From Isoetes taiwanensis (taxonomy: Eukaryota > Streptophyta > Lycopodiopsida > Isoetales > Isoetaceae), in the NCBI GenBank assembly GCA_021234155.1, contig JAJEKV010000092.1:3358561-3422560 (forward strand): a stretch of 64,000 bases of DNA, in the 5' to 3' direction. A program made the translations under genes and the position numbers. Below, one piece after another: positions 1 to 12,166 of the stretch. The notes under the pieces are model-generated. The model ran no database searches and was not told the DNA's origin. It saw only the letters and a list, made by a program, of their open reading frames with translations. Each line of letters starts with the position of its first letter. Position 1 is the stretch's first letter.

Positions 1-201
1 GCCCAGTTGGTTAAGGGCATGTCGGTTAGGAACGTTACACTTAACGAAGAAGATAGTCGGATTCCAAACAATCCGGAGCGCCCATGTGGCTTGGTTCTTC
101 TTAAATACTATTATCGATTCGGCTTCCCCTACCACGAGTTGATGCCAGGAGTTGCAGGACATGATCCAAGATTCAACAATTCTCAGCTCGTTTCAAGGTA
201 A
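1..201 (+). CDS. Unrecognised partial coding exon at window edge
   Basis: Frame 1 is open from base 1 to a TAA at 199-201, and the reading enters from outside the window. The roughly 66 residues include the stretch RPCGLVLLKYYYRFGF. The sequence AAGGTAACC at the end also resembles a splice donor, so this could be an exon whose stop is intronic. I do not recognise the family. No neighbouring exon in the next 450 bases continues it convincingly. Confidence 0.25.
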   Translation, partial: AQLVKGMSVRNVTLNEEDSRIPNNPERPCGLVLLKYYYRFGFPYHELMPGVAGHDPRFNNSQLVSR

Positions 202-657
202 CCTAATAAAATTTTGCCTCCATAAAAGATGTTCGAATTTTTGAATCTGCCTCCTCATGCTTTCAAATTTTCAGTTTGTTTGTAATTTGAATTTGAATTT
301 GCCTCCTCATGCTTTCAAATCTTCGAGTCTACTTGTAATTCAAAATTTTCCACAAATTACTGGTATAAAAGAAACTGATGGATCAGAAGAGCAAGATGTT
401 TGACCCTCTGCTGCCACTATGGTTCAGATTAGAATTACACTTCCCTCACAAGAATATGCAAAATCAAGCTCTTCTATAGCTGGGCAGCAAGAAAGGAGGC
501 TTAATTTAGAGGTTTTACGTAAGAATGGAGCTAAATTCTATGATTTTGGAGTCCAGGAAATCCATTAACAGGAAAACATCCGGATTTTAATTGTATAACA
601 GGGCTTGTCAGATTTGTATGTGAAGGAAGATCAGGCTTACCTGGCTATTGCAAGAGT
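202..657. other. AT-rich spacer, no supported gene
   Basis: Contains a short imperfect duplication of a TTTGAATTTGCCTCCTCATGC-like segment near 240-320. Small open stretches at 410-570 are interrupted by stops. Confidence 0.4.
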
Positions 658-1478
658 ATGGCATATTATAGTATGCAATTAATCACTCATGTTAACAATC
701 TATCATATTCTTTACATCAAAATGAAATTGGCTATTGTGATTTGAAGAAACAAAAAGCAATTTCTGGATTGAAAAAAAGAGTCTTGCAATTGGAAGAAGA
801 TATTGAAATGATGGAGAATATTGTTAAGCAAGCCGAGATGGGAAAAAAATTAGCAACAAATGATGCTAAGAAAAATAAAGCACAACCATGCATATTGCTA
901 AAGAGGTTGGAGAGATTGAAGAAGGCTACTTTTGGCTTTAGAGAGAGGAGAAGGAAACTAAAGCCAATTAACGAGTTAAAATTTAAATGTGGGGCTGCTC
1001 AAAGAGAGTTTTTGCCATCAAGCAAGTTTTAAAAACAACGAAGAGCAGTGAGGATGCAAGAGACAATGTTGGAAAACTAGTAAGAAGCATTGCTACAAAG
1101 GAGGAGATTTTAGTGATGCTAAATGCACTAGAAAACAGTGACTTGAGGAAATCCGTTAGTGACATGATTAGCAGTGATGTGTGCTCTAAAATAAACGTTA
1201 ATAAAGTACAAAGTATTTGTGACTCTGCTGGAATAGTACTACGGCTTATAGATTGCTATGCAGACCATTTTATGATACATTATAAAGTGATTGTTCCTAG
1301 ACCACATTATGTGAACAAAATAAGATCGAGAGGGAATGCTATGGTCAAAGAGATTTTAGGGGAATGCACTCTACACATTGTAGCCCAACGAGCTCAAGCA
1401 ATCTGCCAGGATCTCATAAAGCTATATGTACCACTAGTTCTAAAAAAGGTAAAAAGATTGCTACTTCTCATATTATAG
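658..1478 (+). pseudogene. Degenerate coding sequence with coiled coil, family unknown
   Basis: Two overlapping readings in different frames (658-1032 and 987-1478) look like one protein broken by a frameshift near 940-1000. The first part is Lys/Glu-rich and predicted by eye to be coiled coil (around ISGLKKRVLQLEEDIEMMEN). The second continues with a helical region (around EEILVMLNALENSDLRKSV) and then drifts into hydrophobic low-quality sequence. No catalytic motif or zinc finger is visible. It may be a decayed transposon ORF or a host fragment. Confidence 0.3.
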
Positions 1479-2853
1479 GTCTTAATCAGAAAAATAATCT
1501 ATGGTTTGACCTTGAAAATGTGTTGAAGTTTATGGTTGTTTTCTACAATCTGCATGAGGCAGAAATTGATGGGCCTTGATGAAATGTAGCTTACACACAA
1601 AGTCAAAATTGATGGTAGGCAAAGAGAGCAGGGTTGTGCGAATCCCTAAAAGAGAAGGCGAAATAGGACGAGAAGAAATTTGTTTTTCAATAATTATGAC
1701 TTCTTGAGATGTTATGTAACAACTACACTGACATGCGGATGGTTGAAGTTTGGAGGGGAGCATTTTTCACAATTGCACAAGCAGTATGAAGGAGGAGAAA
1801 GATGAATGGATCTCTTGGGTATGTGTGTGAGTGTGTGTATTTTTGAATGTTATACAATGTGATGGGGTGTGGGTGTGTTTTTTTTTTTTGGATTGTATAT
1901 AATGAAAGGCCCAGGTGAAGGTGTGCATGCAAGCATGCAACGTACATGCATAGGCAAAGAGAGTTATTGGTTACGTCCAAAACTGATGGCTATGGCGAGA
2001 CCGCTGCAGCTAATGTACTGGAACTCCAGTTCCCACTTAAACAGAAACTAGCCCTCCCACTAGAAGCTCCACTAAAAACCCTTGATAATCCATCTCATTT
2101 TCCCTTGCTTTCCATCCCAAATCTTCTGTCTCTTCTGTTCTACTCGCCGTTTTCTAGATTCGACTCTGCCACATCTCTGCCATAACCCTAACCCTTTTCC
2201 GACCTTATTTCTGCCATATTTTTTCTCGATCTCCGTATTCTTTCTGTTCCTGGTCACGTTTATGATCTGCCCAATTCATGATTTAACCCGGCAGAGGCAG
2301 TTACCCGCCGGATTTATGCCCTAGTGCCCATCTCCATCACTATTTAATTCGGTTCAAATCCTTGTCCCTTTCTTCCTGAACTACGGCTCTCTCTGAGCTT
2401 TGTGCTGGCATGTGCTCTATTGAAGCATCTAATAACTGCTTGCATTATGTCTCTGGCTGGATTAAGCAGGTGTTTTTAGCCCTAAAAATTTTAAACGAAT
2501 TGGCAGCTTCAGCCCGCATTCAATGCTACAGGTCAAGGCGATAAGGAGATGGCTTCCTGTGCTAGTTTCGTACTATAGGGTCCTGATCAAGTGGAGGAAA
2601 ATCATACGGTTATCTTTTCAAAAGAGCAGAGATATGTCGGAATCTAGTAATTTGATGTTTATGCTTCAATTTGTCCTGGGAAAAGTTGTGGAATAGCTGG
2701 ATTAATTGATCGAGATGTAGGATTTGGCCTCATTGTTCAGCATGCAACAGACTATAGTTCACGAGGTCCAGAATATAGCCGAGAGGTAATTCTTTGCTTC
2801 CACATTCGGGTGTTTTATATTGGATATGATCCTGATTCAATCGCGTGTTGCAG
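1479..2853. other. Spacer and probable promoter/5-prime leader of the zinc-finger gene
   Basis: Holds a GT-rich run followed by a T run at 1826-1890, then a pyrimidine-rich stretch at 2090-2400 of the type seen in plant 5-prime leaders. Short exons of the downstream gene could lie in 2400-2850. A possible acceptor, TTGCAG, ends at 2853. No independent gene is supported. Confidence 0.35.
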
Positions 2854-4540
2854 CCATAAATCAGGGGCGCTAGATCTAAATCTTTGCCCGCTTCAATCTG
2901 CAGAAGTCTTGAAACGTGTGGAAAAGGCCATTGGATCAAACACCACCAATGGGAACACAGGTTTAAAGGGAAGAAAAATGATCAACCCTTCTTTTGAGAC
3001 CAATGGGTATTATCAAAATGCAGATCTAGACGGATTCAACATCTGGCAAGTGGATTGAGGACGTTTTAATCCATAATTCGATGCAGTATCTGATTTTTAG
3101 AATGAGGGATGATTTGGGTTTTGTTTGAACAGGAGAAAAGATGAGAGGTTGATAGAAGCGAAGAGACTTCAAGCTCAAAGGAACTCCATAGCCATTTCTG
3201 GCATTGAAACAGGTAAGAGACAACTTAGTAGATGCTGTTTAATAATGTTAGGCAAGAGGATTGAAATGTTTATTATATTACTGCTGCAAAGAGGCGCGGA
3301 TTTCTATCAAGACATGTAGCAAGGGTGACCTCAGCAAACTGGAGAATTATTCTCAACCATTCAACAGGCATAAAACTCTGTCTGGTCCAACTGAAAATGA
3401 AGATAGTATGGCTCCTGAAGCATCTAACAGCAGCACTGCAGGCAGCGAAAAATCTGGTCTATCACTAAAACCTTTGCGATTTCCTACTTAGATCCTTCAC
3501 ATTTGCTTTGTCGAAAACTGTAAGTGTGGATTTGCTTGGTGTTTGAAAGGTTTAAGTTCCACAGGTGAAAGACGCAAAAGGAAATCTGATTCAAGCGATG
3601 AAGAAGCTTCACTCAAGCCTTATGAGTGCAGATTTTGTCCCATGAAATTTGCAAAGTCCCAGGCTCTTGGAGGACATATGAATCGGCATCGCCAAGGTGC
3701 TTGTCATAGCTTTATTTTGCTGTATTTTTTCTTCTTGTCATTTCACATAAGACTTGAACCATATGATATGCATGTATGTGGAGTATTGTGTACAGAAAGA
3801 GAGAGAGAACAGCTTTTACATGCAAGGCAGCTGGTAATGCAGCAGGGATATTCCTCACTCATGTATATATATTCATTGCTCTTTTAATCCTTGCACATGT
3901 TTCAGCATGTTTTTTGTGCTTGTGACCTCATATGTCTGACATGATCCAACTTGTTTTCAGGTTGCCAGGGATTCTTCAGCAGCAATCACCATATTCTGGC
4001 TCGCCTTTACATGGCAGCTCTCTTTTGAATCAGCAAAGCATTTCAATCTCAAACGGAATGGCCACTCTAGGCTGGAACATGTGTCCCATTTTGCCTTCTG
4101 CGAATACTTCAATTGCTGTAGTACCAGACAACGTCTTTGCATCTCATTCCTCTTCCTATTTCAACTCTGGCTGTGCCACTCAGCCTACAACCAGAAGTTT
4201 TTTGGATCAACACGAGGCGCCAAAGGGTCCGAATTGGCGTCCGAATTCCCGCAGCATGATAGATTTCTCTGAATTGAAGGGAAATTTATTTACATCTAAT
4301 AACTCAACGTCACTGCAAATTGGAGGCCAAACAGCAAGTCCTAGTTATGCTGCAGAAAGGCAGTCAATTGATTTGGAAGGTTTCAACCTTGCGCTTGGAA
4401 ATGAACAGACTAGAAGGCCACAACCTGCTTCTTTGGGTTCATACCTGTCTCTGGCTAACCTTCCCAGTGATGAATCAAAAGCTTCACCTTCTGAGCCTAC
4501 TTTCATCACTTACTTCCAAGAGCCAGGATCTGGCTCATGA
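2854..4540 (+). CDS. JAGGED-like C2H2 zinc-finger transcription factor with LDLNL repressor motif
   Basis: A single C2H2 finger of the plant QALGGH type (about 3625-3690) is followed, across an intron, by the basic helix RQ-EREREQLLHARQL typical of the JAGGED/NUBBIN/STAMENLESS group. An LDLNL EAR-type motif lies upstream at about 2872-2886. A phase-consistent model joins 2854-3006, 3133-3212, about 3292-3456, 3565-3696, 3796-3833 and 3980-4540, with introns of 80-150 bases and GT-AG borders. The Ser/Pro/Gln-rich C-terminus ends at a TGA at 4538-4540. Family members act in the nucleus in organ growth and recruit TOPLESS through the EAR motif. The initiator ATG is unresolved: it is either in an unseen upstream exon or just before 2854. 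The third exon start is the weakest border. JAG-like assignment is firm for the finger and helix; orthology is inferred. Confidence 0.78.
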
Positions 4541-6406
4541 ATCATAAATGGTGTGAAAAGTTCAGACAGAGTTCTGTCAACCATCTAAGAAGTGCCCATT
4601 TGTAATTAAAATCTGTGACTGTGTATTATATAGAATCTAGCAGCCATTTGTTTGGAAACATAAGTCGACTCAAGAAAATTGTAGCCCGTATTCCCAAGGA
4701 GTTTCCTTGCAAACTAATGGGCAAGAATTTAATATCCAAAAGATACGGTATTGTTGCAGTGGAAGGTTGAGTGAGGATGTTTTACAGGCTTCACAATTAT
4801 AATGTTAGTACGAAAATGTCTGGACTATTCGTTTTGGCCATGTCTGGACTTTTTGTTTTGGCCTTCACCATCAACTAGAAGAAACATTTAACAGGATCTA
4901 GTACATTTCATACTGGCGAAGTGATGAAATGTTCATTAAAACCAGCAGAAAGAGACTCGTGTTAGTTTGATCCATCTATGTGCAACTACTGGTCAAGGGC
5001 CATTAAATACATATTTCCAAGAACTGGGTGTCTTGTTCTAGTCCCCTGTCTACTCTTTAGCAGGCCAAAAAATTCATAGCCACACTCTGAGCAGATGCAA
5101 GGTGCCAAATGGGGATCAAAAAGGCTTTTGAAGCAAGAGACAGAGAAAAGGAAAACTATGAAGCAGAAAAGAACTGAATTTATGTATGGAGATAAGAAGT
5201 GGGTACTTGGTGTCTAAAAGAGTCACATGGGCAACGTTTATTCAACTTTTAAGATACAGAGAATGTTATGAAGAGCAGTACATTCGTTCCGTTAAGGCCA
5301 TCAGACAAAAAGTGGAGTAAGTATGTATTGAGCTCGGTACCCAAGATACAAAGTGGATGAATGATGCAGACTCAAGTTTGTGGTCCACGCCCTGCTGCTG
5401 TAGCAGTGGGACCTCTTTCATCATCTGGTAAGGTGATGAATTTATTGCACACAGGACCATTTTTACGCTAACTTCGATATGGGTCCTTTTCATAGGAAGC
5501 TGCTCTTGCGGTCCGACTGCTGGTTCTGCTGCTAACGCCTTTGACCCCCATCCTTCTGATCATCACACGTGATCCCTAGCTTCTTCTATATTTTATCTTT
5601 TTGCTTCTGTCTGTAAGTAATTAAGCCTGTAAGTTTGTTCCTGTTCCAATTTGAGTACTTACCTTTGTATCTCTTTTACTTATAAGTACCTTTCTGCTCG
5701 GTTTGTTTTTTATTCCTCTCCATACAGTCCTTTAATTTTTTTTATCTTCATATCAAACAGTGCTTTCGCTTTTTGCATGAGCCCTGCTTTGTTTCTGTGC
5801 AGAGTTCAGAGTCAGAACGTAAGTTTTTGGATGTTTCAGAAGAGCCCATGTCTCTGTTTCTCCAGAAGGTCGCTTGTACATTCCATTTCTGTTGTGCTGC
5901 CGCCCTCTTGGTCCTATCCTGTGTTTCCATGCTGCAGCGTTACAGGCGAGTTAATTCCTCCTTTAGCACTTTTGATTTATAGCTGCATGTTCATTTAGAT
6001 CTTTCTCTGTGATTTGGTGCGTGCTTCTTTATAATTTGTGCTGTGGTTTACTGCTACATATCCTGCATGCTCCTTTTGCACTGTTAGAATTTACTGCTCT
6101 TTCTAGTCTAACTCCACTACAGTAAGGGCTCCAGATTCTATGCACAACCAGCATGTTAGAATGTGAAGTACTTGGGATTCTCAACTTTGCCCAATTGATT
6201 GGCCTGCATTATTTGTTGGACCAGCATAAATCATGACAAGATTTGTCCATTCTTGGGGCTGGAAAGTATTGTACATTGAAGGCCAAATAATGCTTTTTTC
6301 TACACGGCACTATCAATCATGTCTAGTATTTTACAACCTCCAACATCTTATATTCCTTCTCAGCTACCCTATCTTCTCCCTTGGGATTTTCCTCCTCCAG
6401 CAAGGA
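4541..6406. other. 3-prime flank and spacer, no supported gene
   Basis: Contains the probable 3-prime untranslated region of the zinc-finger gene and pyrimidine-rich DNA at 5600-6100. Open stretches at 5266-5998 lack domains, splice structure and codon bias. A short duplicated phrase around TGTCTGGACT occurs at 4818-4860. Confidence 0.4.
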
Positions 6407-6762
6407 AAGGATCTTGTATGCTAATGGTGCAAGTCAAGTACCTCCTCGATAATAGCCTAGCGTTTTTTTACGAGCCTAAGCCTTCTTACCTTTTTTACTT
6501 GTAGATCTATTCTTCATCTTGGTGAAGGCCAGAACAAAACTAGTTTTCTTAAGTTCGATAACAATGCAAATATTCGTCCCCTTCCCTTTTTAGTGCCCCC
6601 CCTTCTTTTTAATTCTCATCCACTTACATGTGGTTCTAGGCACATGCCACAACACATGGTATTAAGGCACGGCGTGGGCTCTCGTTTCTTTCCCGTTTTA
6701 CGTGGCATTCAATCACTTCTACCCAGCATGGTGTTCAATGATCATTCTAGATCCAGAACTAG
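6407..6762 (+). repeat. Dispersed direct repeat, copy 1 (about 356 bp)
   Basis: Begins AAGGATCTTGTATGC and ends ATCCAGAACTAG. A second copy at 9603-9963 is roughly 90 percent identical by eye with several small indels. Flanks differ on both sides, so this is an inserted unit or duplicated block. No terminal inverted repeat is evident. The CTAG end is compatible with a Helitron 3-prime end, but the usual strong hairpin just before it is not seen. Confidence 0.8.
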
Positions 6763-6894
6763 AACCACGAATAAATGACTTTTGCATTTTAAAATTAAAT
6801 AAGAAAGATGACCATGTATCAATAGTCCCTCCCTCTACTGTGCATCGACATCAGAATGCATGGCAAATCGTCATTCGTATACAGCAGAACATTA

Positions 6895-7020
6895 GAGGCT
6901 AAACTTGCATATGTTGTTGTGTAGAGGATACTTAGTGCACAAGGTGTTCCTTAAAAAGAGGCTAAACTTGCATATGTTGTTGTGTAGAGGATACTTAGTG
7001 CACAAGGTGTTCCTTAAAAA
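6895..7020. repeat. Perfect 63-bp tandem duplication
   Basis: Two head-to-tail copies (6895-6957 and 6958-7020), each beginning GAGGCTAAACTTGC and ending CTTAAAAA, are identical, so the duplication is recent. Confidence 0.95.
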
Positions 7021-7559
7021 GTATCATTTAGGAAATCATAAAGGTACCAAAAAAAAGTAGTCAGCGCTGGATACTAGGTACTTGTGTAATATCTCAATAA
7101 AAATGAGTTCTAAAATTGATATATTTATTTTGGCCTCTATTTTGGCCTTTTCCTTACTTTGACTATTAACATGCACTTTGACTTTTATTTTTAGTTTTTG
7201 AATTAGTTTTGCTATGAAAAGAAAAAGGAGAAAGTACTTAGTTCAGAAGTGCCTAGTGTAGCTGCTTTGGCATGTTTCAAAATGGTACACCTTAATATGT
7301 TTTCAACCATAAACATTGGGAGTGAACTATGAATATCTTGTAGGTAATCATTGATCTTGGATGTATATCATTCCTATTAACTAATTTTGGTTTGTCAGTT
7401 GAATCTATAAGCTCTCTTTTTATTCCTCCAATAGCGCCTTGCTTGTGTTGTAATGTAAAGACCACAGAATGAATAGAATAGACGTTTGTAATTCATCTCT
7501 GAGACAAAATACTCTAAATAAAGATTCTTTGGGGGGGAACAAAACCTCATAAACCTCTA
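7021..7559. other. AT-rich spacer
   Basis: No gene, known repeat or splice structure seen. Confidence 0.5.
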
Positions 7560-7818
7560 CCTTTGTGGGTATTTGGTTAGTGATGTATGTTTAGTGCATA
7601 ATATTGATTATTATACCTATAATACGCTTTCCTTTTCTTTAGGTCACGGGTTCAACGCCTCGTTGTGAAAGTGGCCATGCAATGTAAAGTTGGTGGGGGA
7701 AGGACCCACTTCAAAGAATGTAAAGTTTGGTTAGTGACCCATCCGGGTGTGTTTAAAGTGTCACATGTCCGATGGGATTATTATAAAATCCTCTTCTTCT
7801 TCTTCTTCTTCTTCTTCT
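7560..7818 (+). mobile_element. SINE-like element with tRNA-type promoter and CTT tail
   Basis: A B-box (GTTCAACGC) matching GWTCRANNC follows a tRNA-like TTGGTTAGTGATG stretch at about 7571. The body (around CAATGTAAAGTTGGTGGGGG) is shared with the candidate at 8885-9095. The element ends in about nine CTT units (7790-7818). Copy boundaries are approximate. tRNA-derived SINEs are transcribed by RNA polymerase III and mobilised by a partner LINE. Confidence 0.5.
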
Positions 7819-8884
7819 AATTTACAAAGATAAAAGAAATGCATTGAGAGTAAAGTAGTGAAATTTTGTTACTTCGGCAAATATAGGACTACAAATTCTC
7901 TCTAGTTGCCAATTAGCTATTTGTGTTACCGTTGTTTCAATTGAAGAATTTGACAAGGAGCTTGATTGATAGCAAAGCAAATCTCAAATGCATCCTCCAA
8001 ATTCTTTAGTATAGGGGAAGGTAAAAATTTGAAATTTGTATAACTGCCATAATGAGGCAATTCTCAAGATTTTTCAAAATATTCTACACAATGTGTGTGT
8101 TGTCTTGAAGCTTTGCTTGAAGTACAAAGCTTTGCTTGAAGTAATGATTAGCTTGCTCTTTATATGAACCTTAATAGGCGAGTTGCATCGAGTTAATCGT
8201 GACTGTCAATTTATCTTGAGTCTCCAGTTATTCAGTGTGCATCCAATGAATATTGTCTTTATTGTAGGCATTTTGGTTCCATATGCATTTAATAAACAAA
8301 ATGTAATTAAGTCTGTACATTAACTTCTTCTACATTAACCTAACTTAATTATGAGTGAGAAACAGTGAGAAAATTTAGTAACTAATGAGGCCAACTAGTT
8401 GATCAAGTGTTCTATACTTTGATAGATTGAATAAAAATCTTTAAAATAGCATGTGGATTCAAGAATTGACTGACTAGTTAACTAATACTTGACTAGAATA
8501 TCCTAGAATAGAAAGAGTTGACTACAAGTCTATTAATTGGCTAGAGAGTGTCTAAGTTAACCAAAACTCAACTCATTAACTAGAGAGTCAACCACTTGAC
8601 TATATTTTACTAGGTAGTCGAGGAATCTACAAAAATGGTAAATTGTCTAGCAATACCTCATGCACCATATCTCTTCACTATTCAACTTAATAGCGCTTCT
8701 TAATGGAAGGTAAGAAATGAACACATTTATCTCTAACCTAATAAAACCTCTTAACTACTAATGTGAAGAACAAACTCATTGTAAAAGTTAGGTTAAGTAA
8801 ACGAACAAACTATTTTTCGTTAAGGAATAACAACTGCTTAAGTTAATCTAACCTAACTGCGACTAAAGAAGCCACCCTAAATTT
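7819..8884. other. AT-rich spacer with CTAG/GACTAG-rich patch
   Basis: Around 8390-8620 the motif (T)GACTAG or CTAGAGAGT recurs many times in irregular spacing. A short tandem AGCTTTGCTTGAAGTA lies at about 8108-8140. No gene is supported. Confidence 0.4.
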
Positions 8885-9095
8885 TATGTTTTGGTAGTGA
8901 TTTTACAAGGCATTGCACTCAGTAACTTAACATGCTTTGAACACACTACTTCTAAAACAAATATGTCTCGAGTTCGAGGCCGCCCAAAATCGCATTCAAT
9001 GTAAGGTGGTTAGGGGGCAGGACCCAACAATTACACAACGAAGCAATGTTACAATGGTGTTAAAAAAATCTATTCTATTCTATTCCTCCTCCTGA
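8885..9095 (+). mobile_element. SINE-like element with pentanucleotide tail
   Basis: A tRNA-like TTTTGGTAGTGA region is followed by a perfect B-box (GTTCGAGGC, about 8971), a body shared with 7560-7818, and a 3-prime end GTGTTAAAAAAATC followed by ATTCT repeats. That end is the same as the 3-prime end of LINE remnants at 56180-56310 and 57805-58250, which suggests a LINE/SINE partnership. Confidence 0.6.
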
Positions 9096-9602
9096 CTTAC
9101 ACCGCATATGCATAAATACAAAAATATGGTTCCGTTCAAGATGTAAATGTGTCCCATATATCCATCAAGGATAAATCCCAACCCACAGCAGAAAGGTAAC
9201 CTTTACTTAGTTAAAATTATGATCAGATATAGAAAAGTACATGTACAAAGATTATTTCACAATAAGTAATTTTTCAGTTTAGTCAATTTCAAAGTTAAGC
9301 ATCCAATAAAGATAGAAATCAGATAGCAGTCATAAGAATGTATAAAGTTTTCCATTTAATTTTCAAGTAGTAATCAGTATAAAGTATAGAGTATAAAGTA
9401 TAAAGTCTAGAGTATTTACTTACAATCCTGTATAAAACACATTTTGTATACATATCTTATCTGTGTCACTATCAAAGTGCATCTTTGTTCCATCTTTCAC
9501 ATATCCAGTTACTCTATTTCCAAGTCAACGCATCTCCATCTCTTACATATTCAGTTATTTCCATCTCTTACATATCCAGGTATTTCCAGTTATTCTATTT
9601 AC
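9096..9602. other. Spacer with short tandem repeats
   Basis: AGTATAAAGTATAGAG-type units repeat at about 9375-9415, and a TCCATCTCTTACATATyCAG unit is duplicated at 9535-9590. Nothing coding seen. Confidence 0.5.
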
Positions 9603-9963
9603 AAGGATCTTGTATGCTAATGGTGCAAGTCAAGTACCTTCTCGATAATAGCCTAGCGTTTTTTTACGAGGCTAAGCCTTGTTACTTTTCTACTTGTAGC
9701 TCTATTCTTCATCTGGGTGAAGGCCAGACCAAAACTAGTTTTCTTAAGTTCAATAACTCAATGCAAATATTCCTCTCCTTCTCTTTTTAGTCCCCCGTGC
9801 CCTTTTTTAATTCTCATCCACTTACATGTGGTTCTAGGCACATGCCACAACAGATGGTACAAAGGCATGGCATGCGCTCTCGTTTCTTTCCCTTTTTACG
9901 TGGCATTCAATCACTTCTACCCAACATAATGGTGTTCAATGATCAGTCTAGATCCAGAACTAG
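9603..9963 (+). repeat. Dispersed direct repeat, copy 2 (about 361 bp)
   Basis: Second copy of the unit at 6407-6762. It ends GATCCAGAACTAG and abuts the PPR fragment that starts directly after it, so the repeat end coincides with a boundary of captured gene sequence. Confidence 0.8.
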
Positions 9964-10436
9964 TAGAGCGTCGGTGCAATGATTGGAGCGTACACCCAAC
10001 ATAGACAGTTTTATTCTGCTTTGAAGCTCTTCCAAAGGATGCAAGATGAGTGTAAGGTAGTGGAGAGTGTCACACTGTTGAGTATTTTGAAAGCATGCGG
10101 TTCGACTGGCGCCATCGAACAGGGTCGATTGATTCATGATCTTATCATAAAAATGGAACAAGAATGGAATATTGTTCTTGGAAATACTCTTGTTGACATG
10201 TATGCTAAATGTGGCAGCCTCTTTGAGGCACGACAATGTTTTGTTAATTTACATCATGCAGATGTTGTGTCTTGGGATGTGATGATTGCAGCGTATGCCC
10301 AATATGGGAATGGCTTGCCTGCCTTAGACCTGTTCTTAGAATGCAACATGAAGGTTTAGTGCCTGATAAAGTCACATTTTTAAGTGTTCTGAAGGCATGT
10401 ACTACCATAGGAGCAGCAGATCAGGGCAGAGCTTAG
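9964..10436 (+). pseudogene. PPR protein fragment 1, frameshifted
   Basis: Encodes about three pentatricopeptide units, with hallmarks such as LVDMYAKCGSLFEA and DVVSWDVMIAAYAQ. The first frame ends at 10359. A shift near 10340 restores the next unit (PDKVTFLSVLKAC) until a TAG at 10434-10436. PPR proteins bind organellar RNA. This piece has no start codon, targeting peptide or C-terminal E/DYW domain, so it is a fragment. It lies between the 361-bp repeat and an OAS-TL pseudogene. Confidence 0.85.
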
Positions 10437-10596
10437 TTGCCAAGTTCAGGAGCATGCATTATGTGGAAAACCGCTCTTGAATAGAAATATGGCTACTTCA
10501 GACATGATTAAATACATGTCTTTCGTACTTGCTTGTTTCCTGAGTAAACGTTTAGCTAGATTTCTAAACTTTGCGTAACCATCATGTATTTTACAG

Positions 10597-12166
10597 AGCA
10601 TCCTTGTAGAGCCAACTAGTGGGAATACTGGAATCGGACTTGCATTTATTGCTGCTGCAAAAGGGTATAAACTTATCCTTACAATGCCTGCATCAATGAG
10701 TCTAGAGCGTCGCGTTCTGCTGAAGGCATTTGGAGCCGAGTTAGTGCTTACAGATCCAGCTAAGGGTATAAAAGGTGCTGTCAGAAAGCAGAGGAGATTT
10801 TGAATTCTACACCAAATGCGTACATGCTCCAACAATTTGAGAATCCAGCAAATCCCAAGGTATTTCTGACAAATATATTTTGATATTGTTATTGTCACAA
10901 TTCCAATTCTGGGGAACTTTGATAGGTTCACTTTGAGACCACTGGACCAGAGATTTGGGAGGACACTCGGGGGAAAGTTGACATCTTGATATGTGGAATT
11001 GGAACAGGTGGTACTGTCACTGGGTGTGGCAAGTATCTAAAAAGCAAAAATCCTAACGTTAAGGTATATTGGAATTGCAGGTGACATCATTGATTTTTAT
11101 GCATTGGACTTGCTAAGTAGCATCTTTGGCAGGTATATGGTGTGGAGCCAACTGAAAGTAATGTTATTTCGGGTGGCAAGCCATGTGGGTTATAAATGCG
11201 CCTTTTCTCTGTGATAATGATTGACATTTTCCTTTAAACTGAGTACTTTTCCACATTGGTTAGGTCCCCACAAGATTCAAGGAATTGGTGCAGGGTTCAT
11301 ACCTGGTATATTAGATCTTGGAGTCCTCGATGAAGTTCTACAGGTATTATATTCTCAATGCCTATTTCTCTTGCTTTTCTTCTGTTCTGTCTTTATAGTT
11401 GAAAGTAATAAAATAAAGTAGAGACGTTTCGGCTAAAGTGACAAGGAATACCCTTATGTTCGTTTTTTTAAATGGTAACCCTTGCTTTAGCCAAATCTAT
11501 AAGTATTCTGAACATTTACTTAGAAATTTTATAATCTGAATTAAAGGACATACACGTTCCATAAATATTAAGAAAAGCCCGTGCAAATCTTATGACAGTT
11601 GGCAGTTTATTTAAATTATTGTAAAGCACATTTGTCTTTTAAAAAAAGACAAATGCTTATATTCAAAAGAAATCTCCAAAACCCTAACTGCCAGCAGCTA
11701 TTTTATACCCTGACTTGGAATGCCTAATATTGGATTGATCATTTCGTGCCTTCTACTCGGGTTTAGGGTTTCCAATTGATGAGGCAATCGAGATGGCAAA
11801 GCAATTGGTATTGAAGGAAGGCCTATTTGGTATAAACTTTTTCAATGTTGAACAATGTTATTTGTATCTTGTATATGGACTATTAAATGCTTTTACGAGG
11901 TTGGCATTTCATCCGGTGTGTTGTGAGGATTTGCCATACAAGTGGCAAAGAGACCCGGAGAATGAAAACAAGCTCATTGTTGTATGTTATACTCTTCCTT
12001 TTGGTTGGATGCTAATAGCAAAAAATAAAGTGTAATTTCATTTATGCATATATAACTTAAAGATATTCCATGCGGGTTGTTCTTCCCAACTTTGAGAGCG
12101 TTACTGTCATCTATTTTATTCCAGTCAATTAGAGAAGAAGCTGAAAGGATGCAAGTAGTCGCATAA
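10597..12166 (+). pseudogene. O-acetylserine (thiol)lyase (cysteine synthase) pseudogene with introns
   Basis: Exon remnants encode the PLP-binding [12 protein letters not shown], then [56 protein letters not shown], a decayed GISSG region and the C-terminal SIREEAERMQ. Intron borders are largely kept (10859/10926, 11063/11133), so this derives from genomic DNA rather than a retrocopy. Frameshifts occur near 10790 and 11765, and stops lie near 11920. The N-terminal third, with the PLP Lys, is missing. Family enzymes make cysteine from O-acetylserine and sulfide. This copy cannot. Confidence 0.9.

Noticed and set aside
1-40. GTTGGTTAAGGGC at the window start resembles a tRNA A-box
   Set aside because: No B-box follows at the right distance and the frame is open, so coding is preferred.
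3457-3564. Apparent stop at 3489 in the zinc-finger gene taken as a disabling mutation
   Set aside because: A phase-matched donor at 3456 and acceptor at 3564 place the stop within an intron.
5266-5998. Open readings on both strands between the zinc-finger gene and the first repeat
   Set aside because: Low-complexity, Ser/Phe/Leu-rich translations of pyrimidine-rich DNA with no motif or splice support.
7790-7818. CTT array considered as part of a CRISPR-like or coding repeat
   Set aside because: Simple trinucleotide microsatellite at the end of a SINE-like element.
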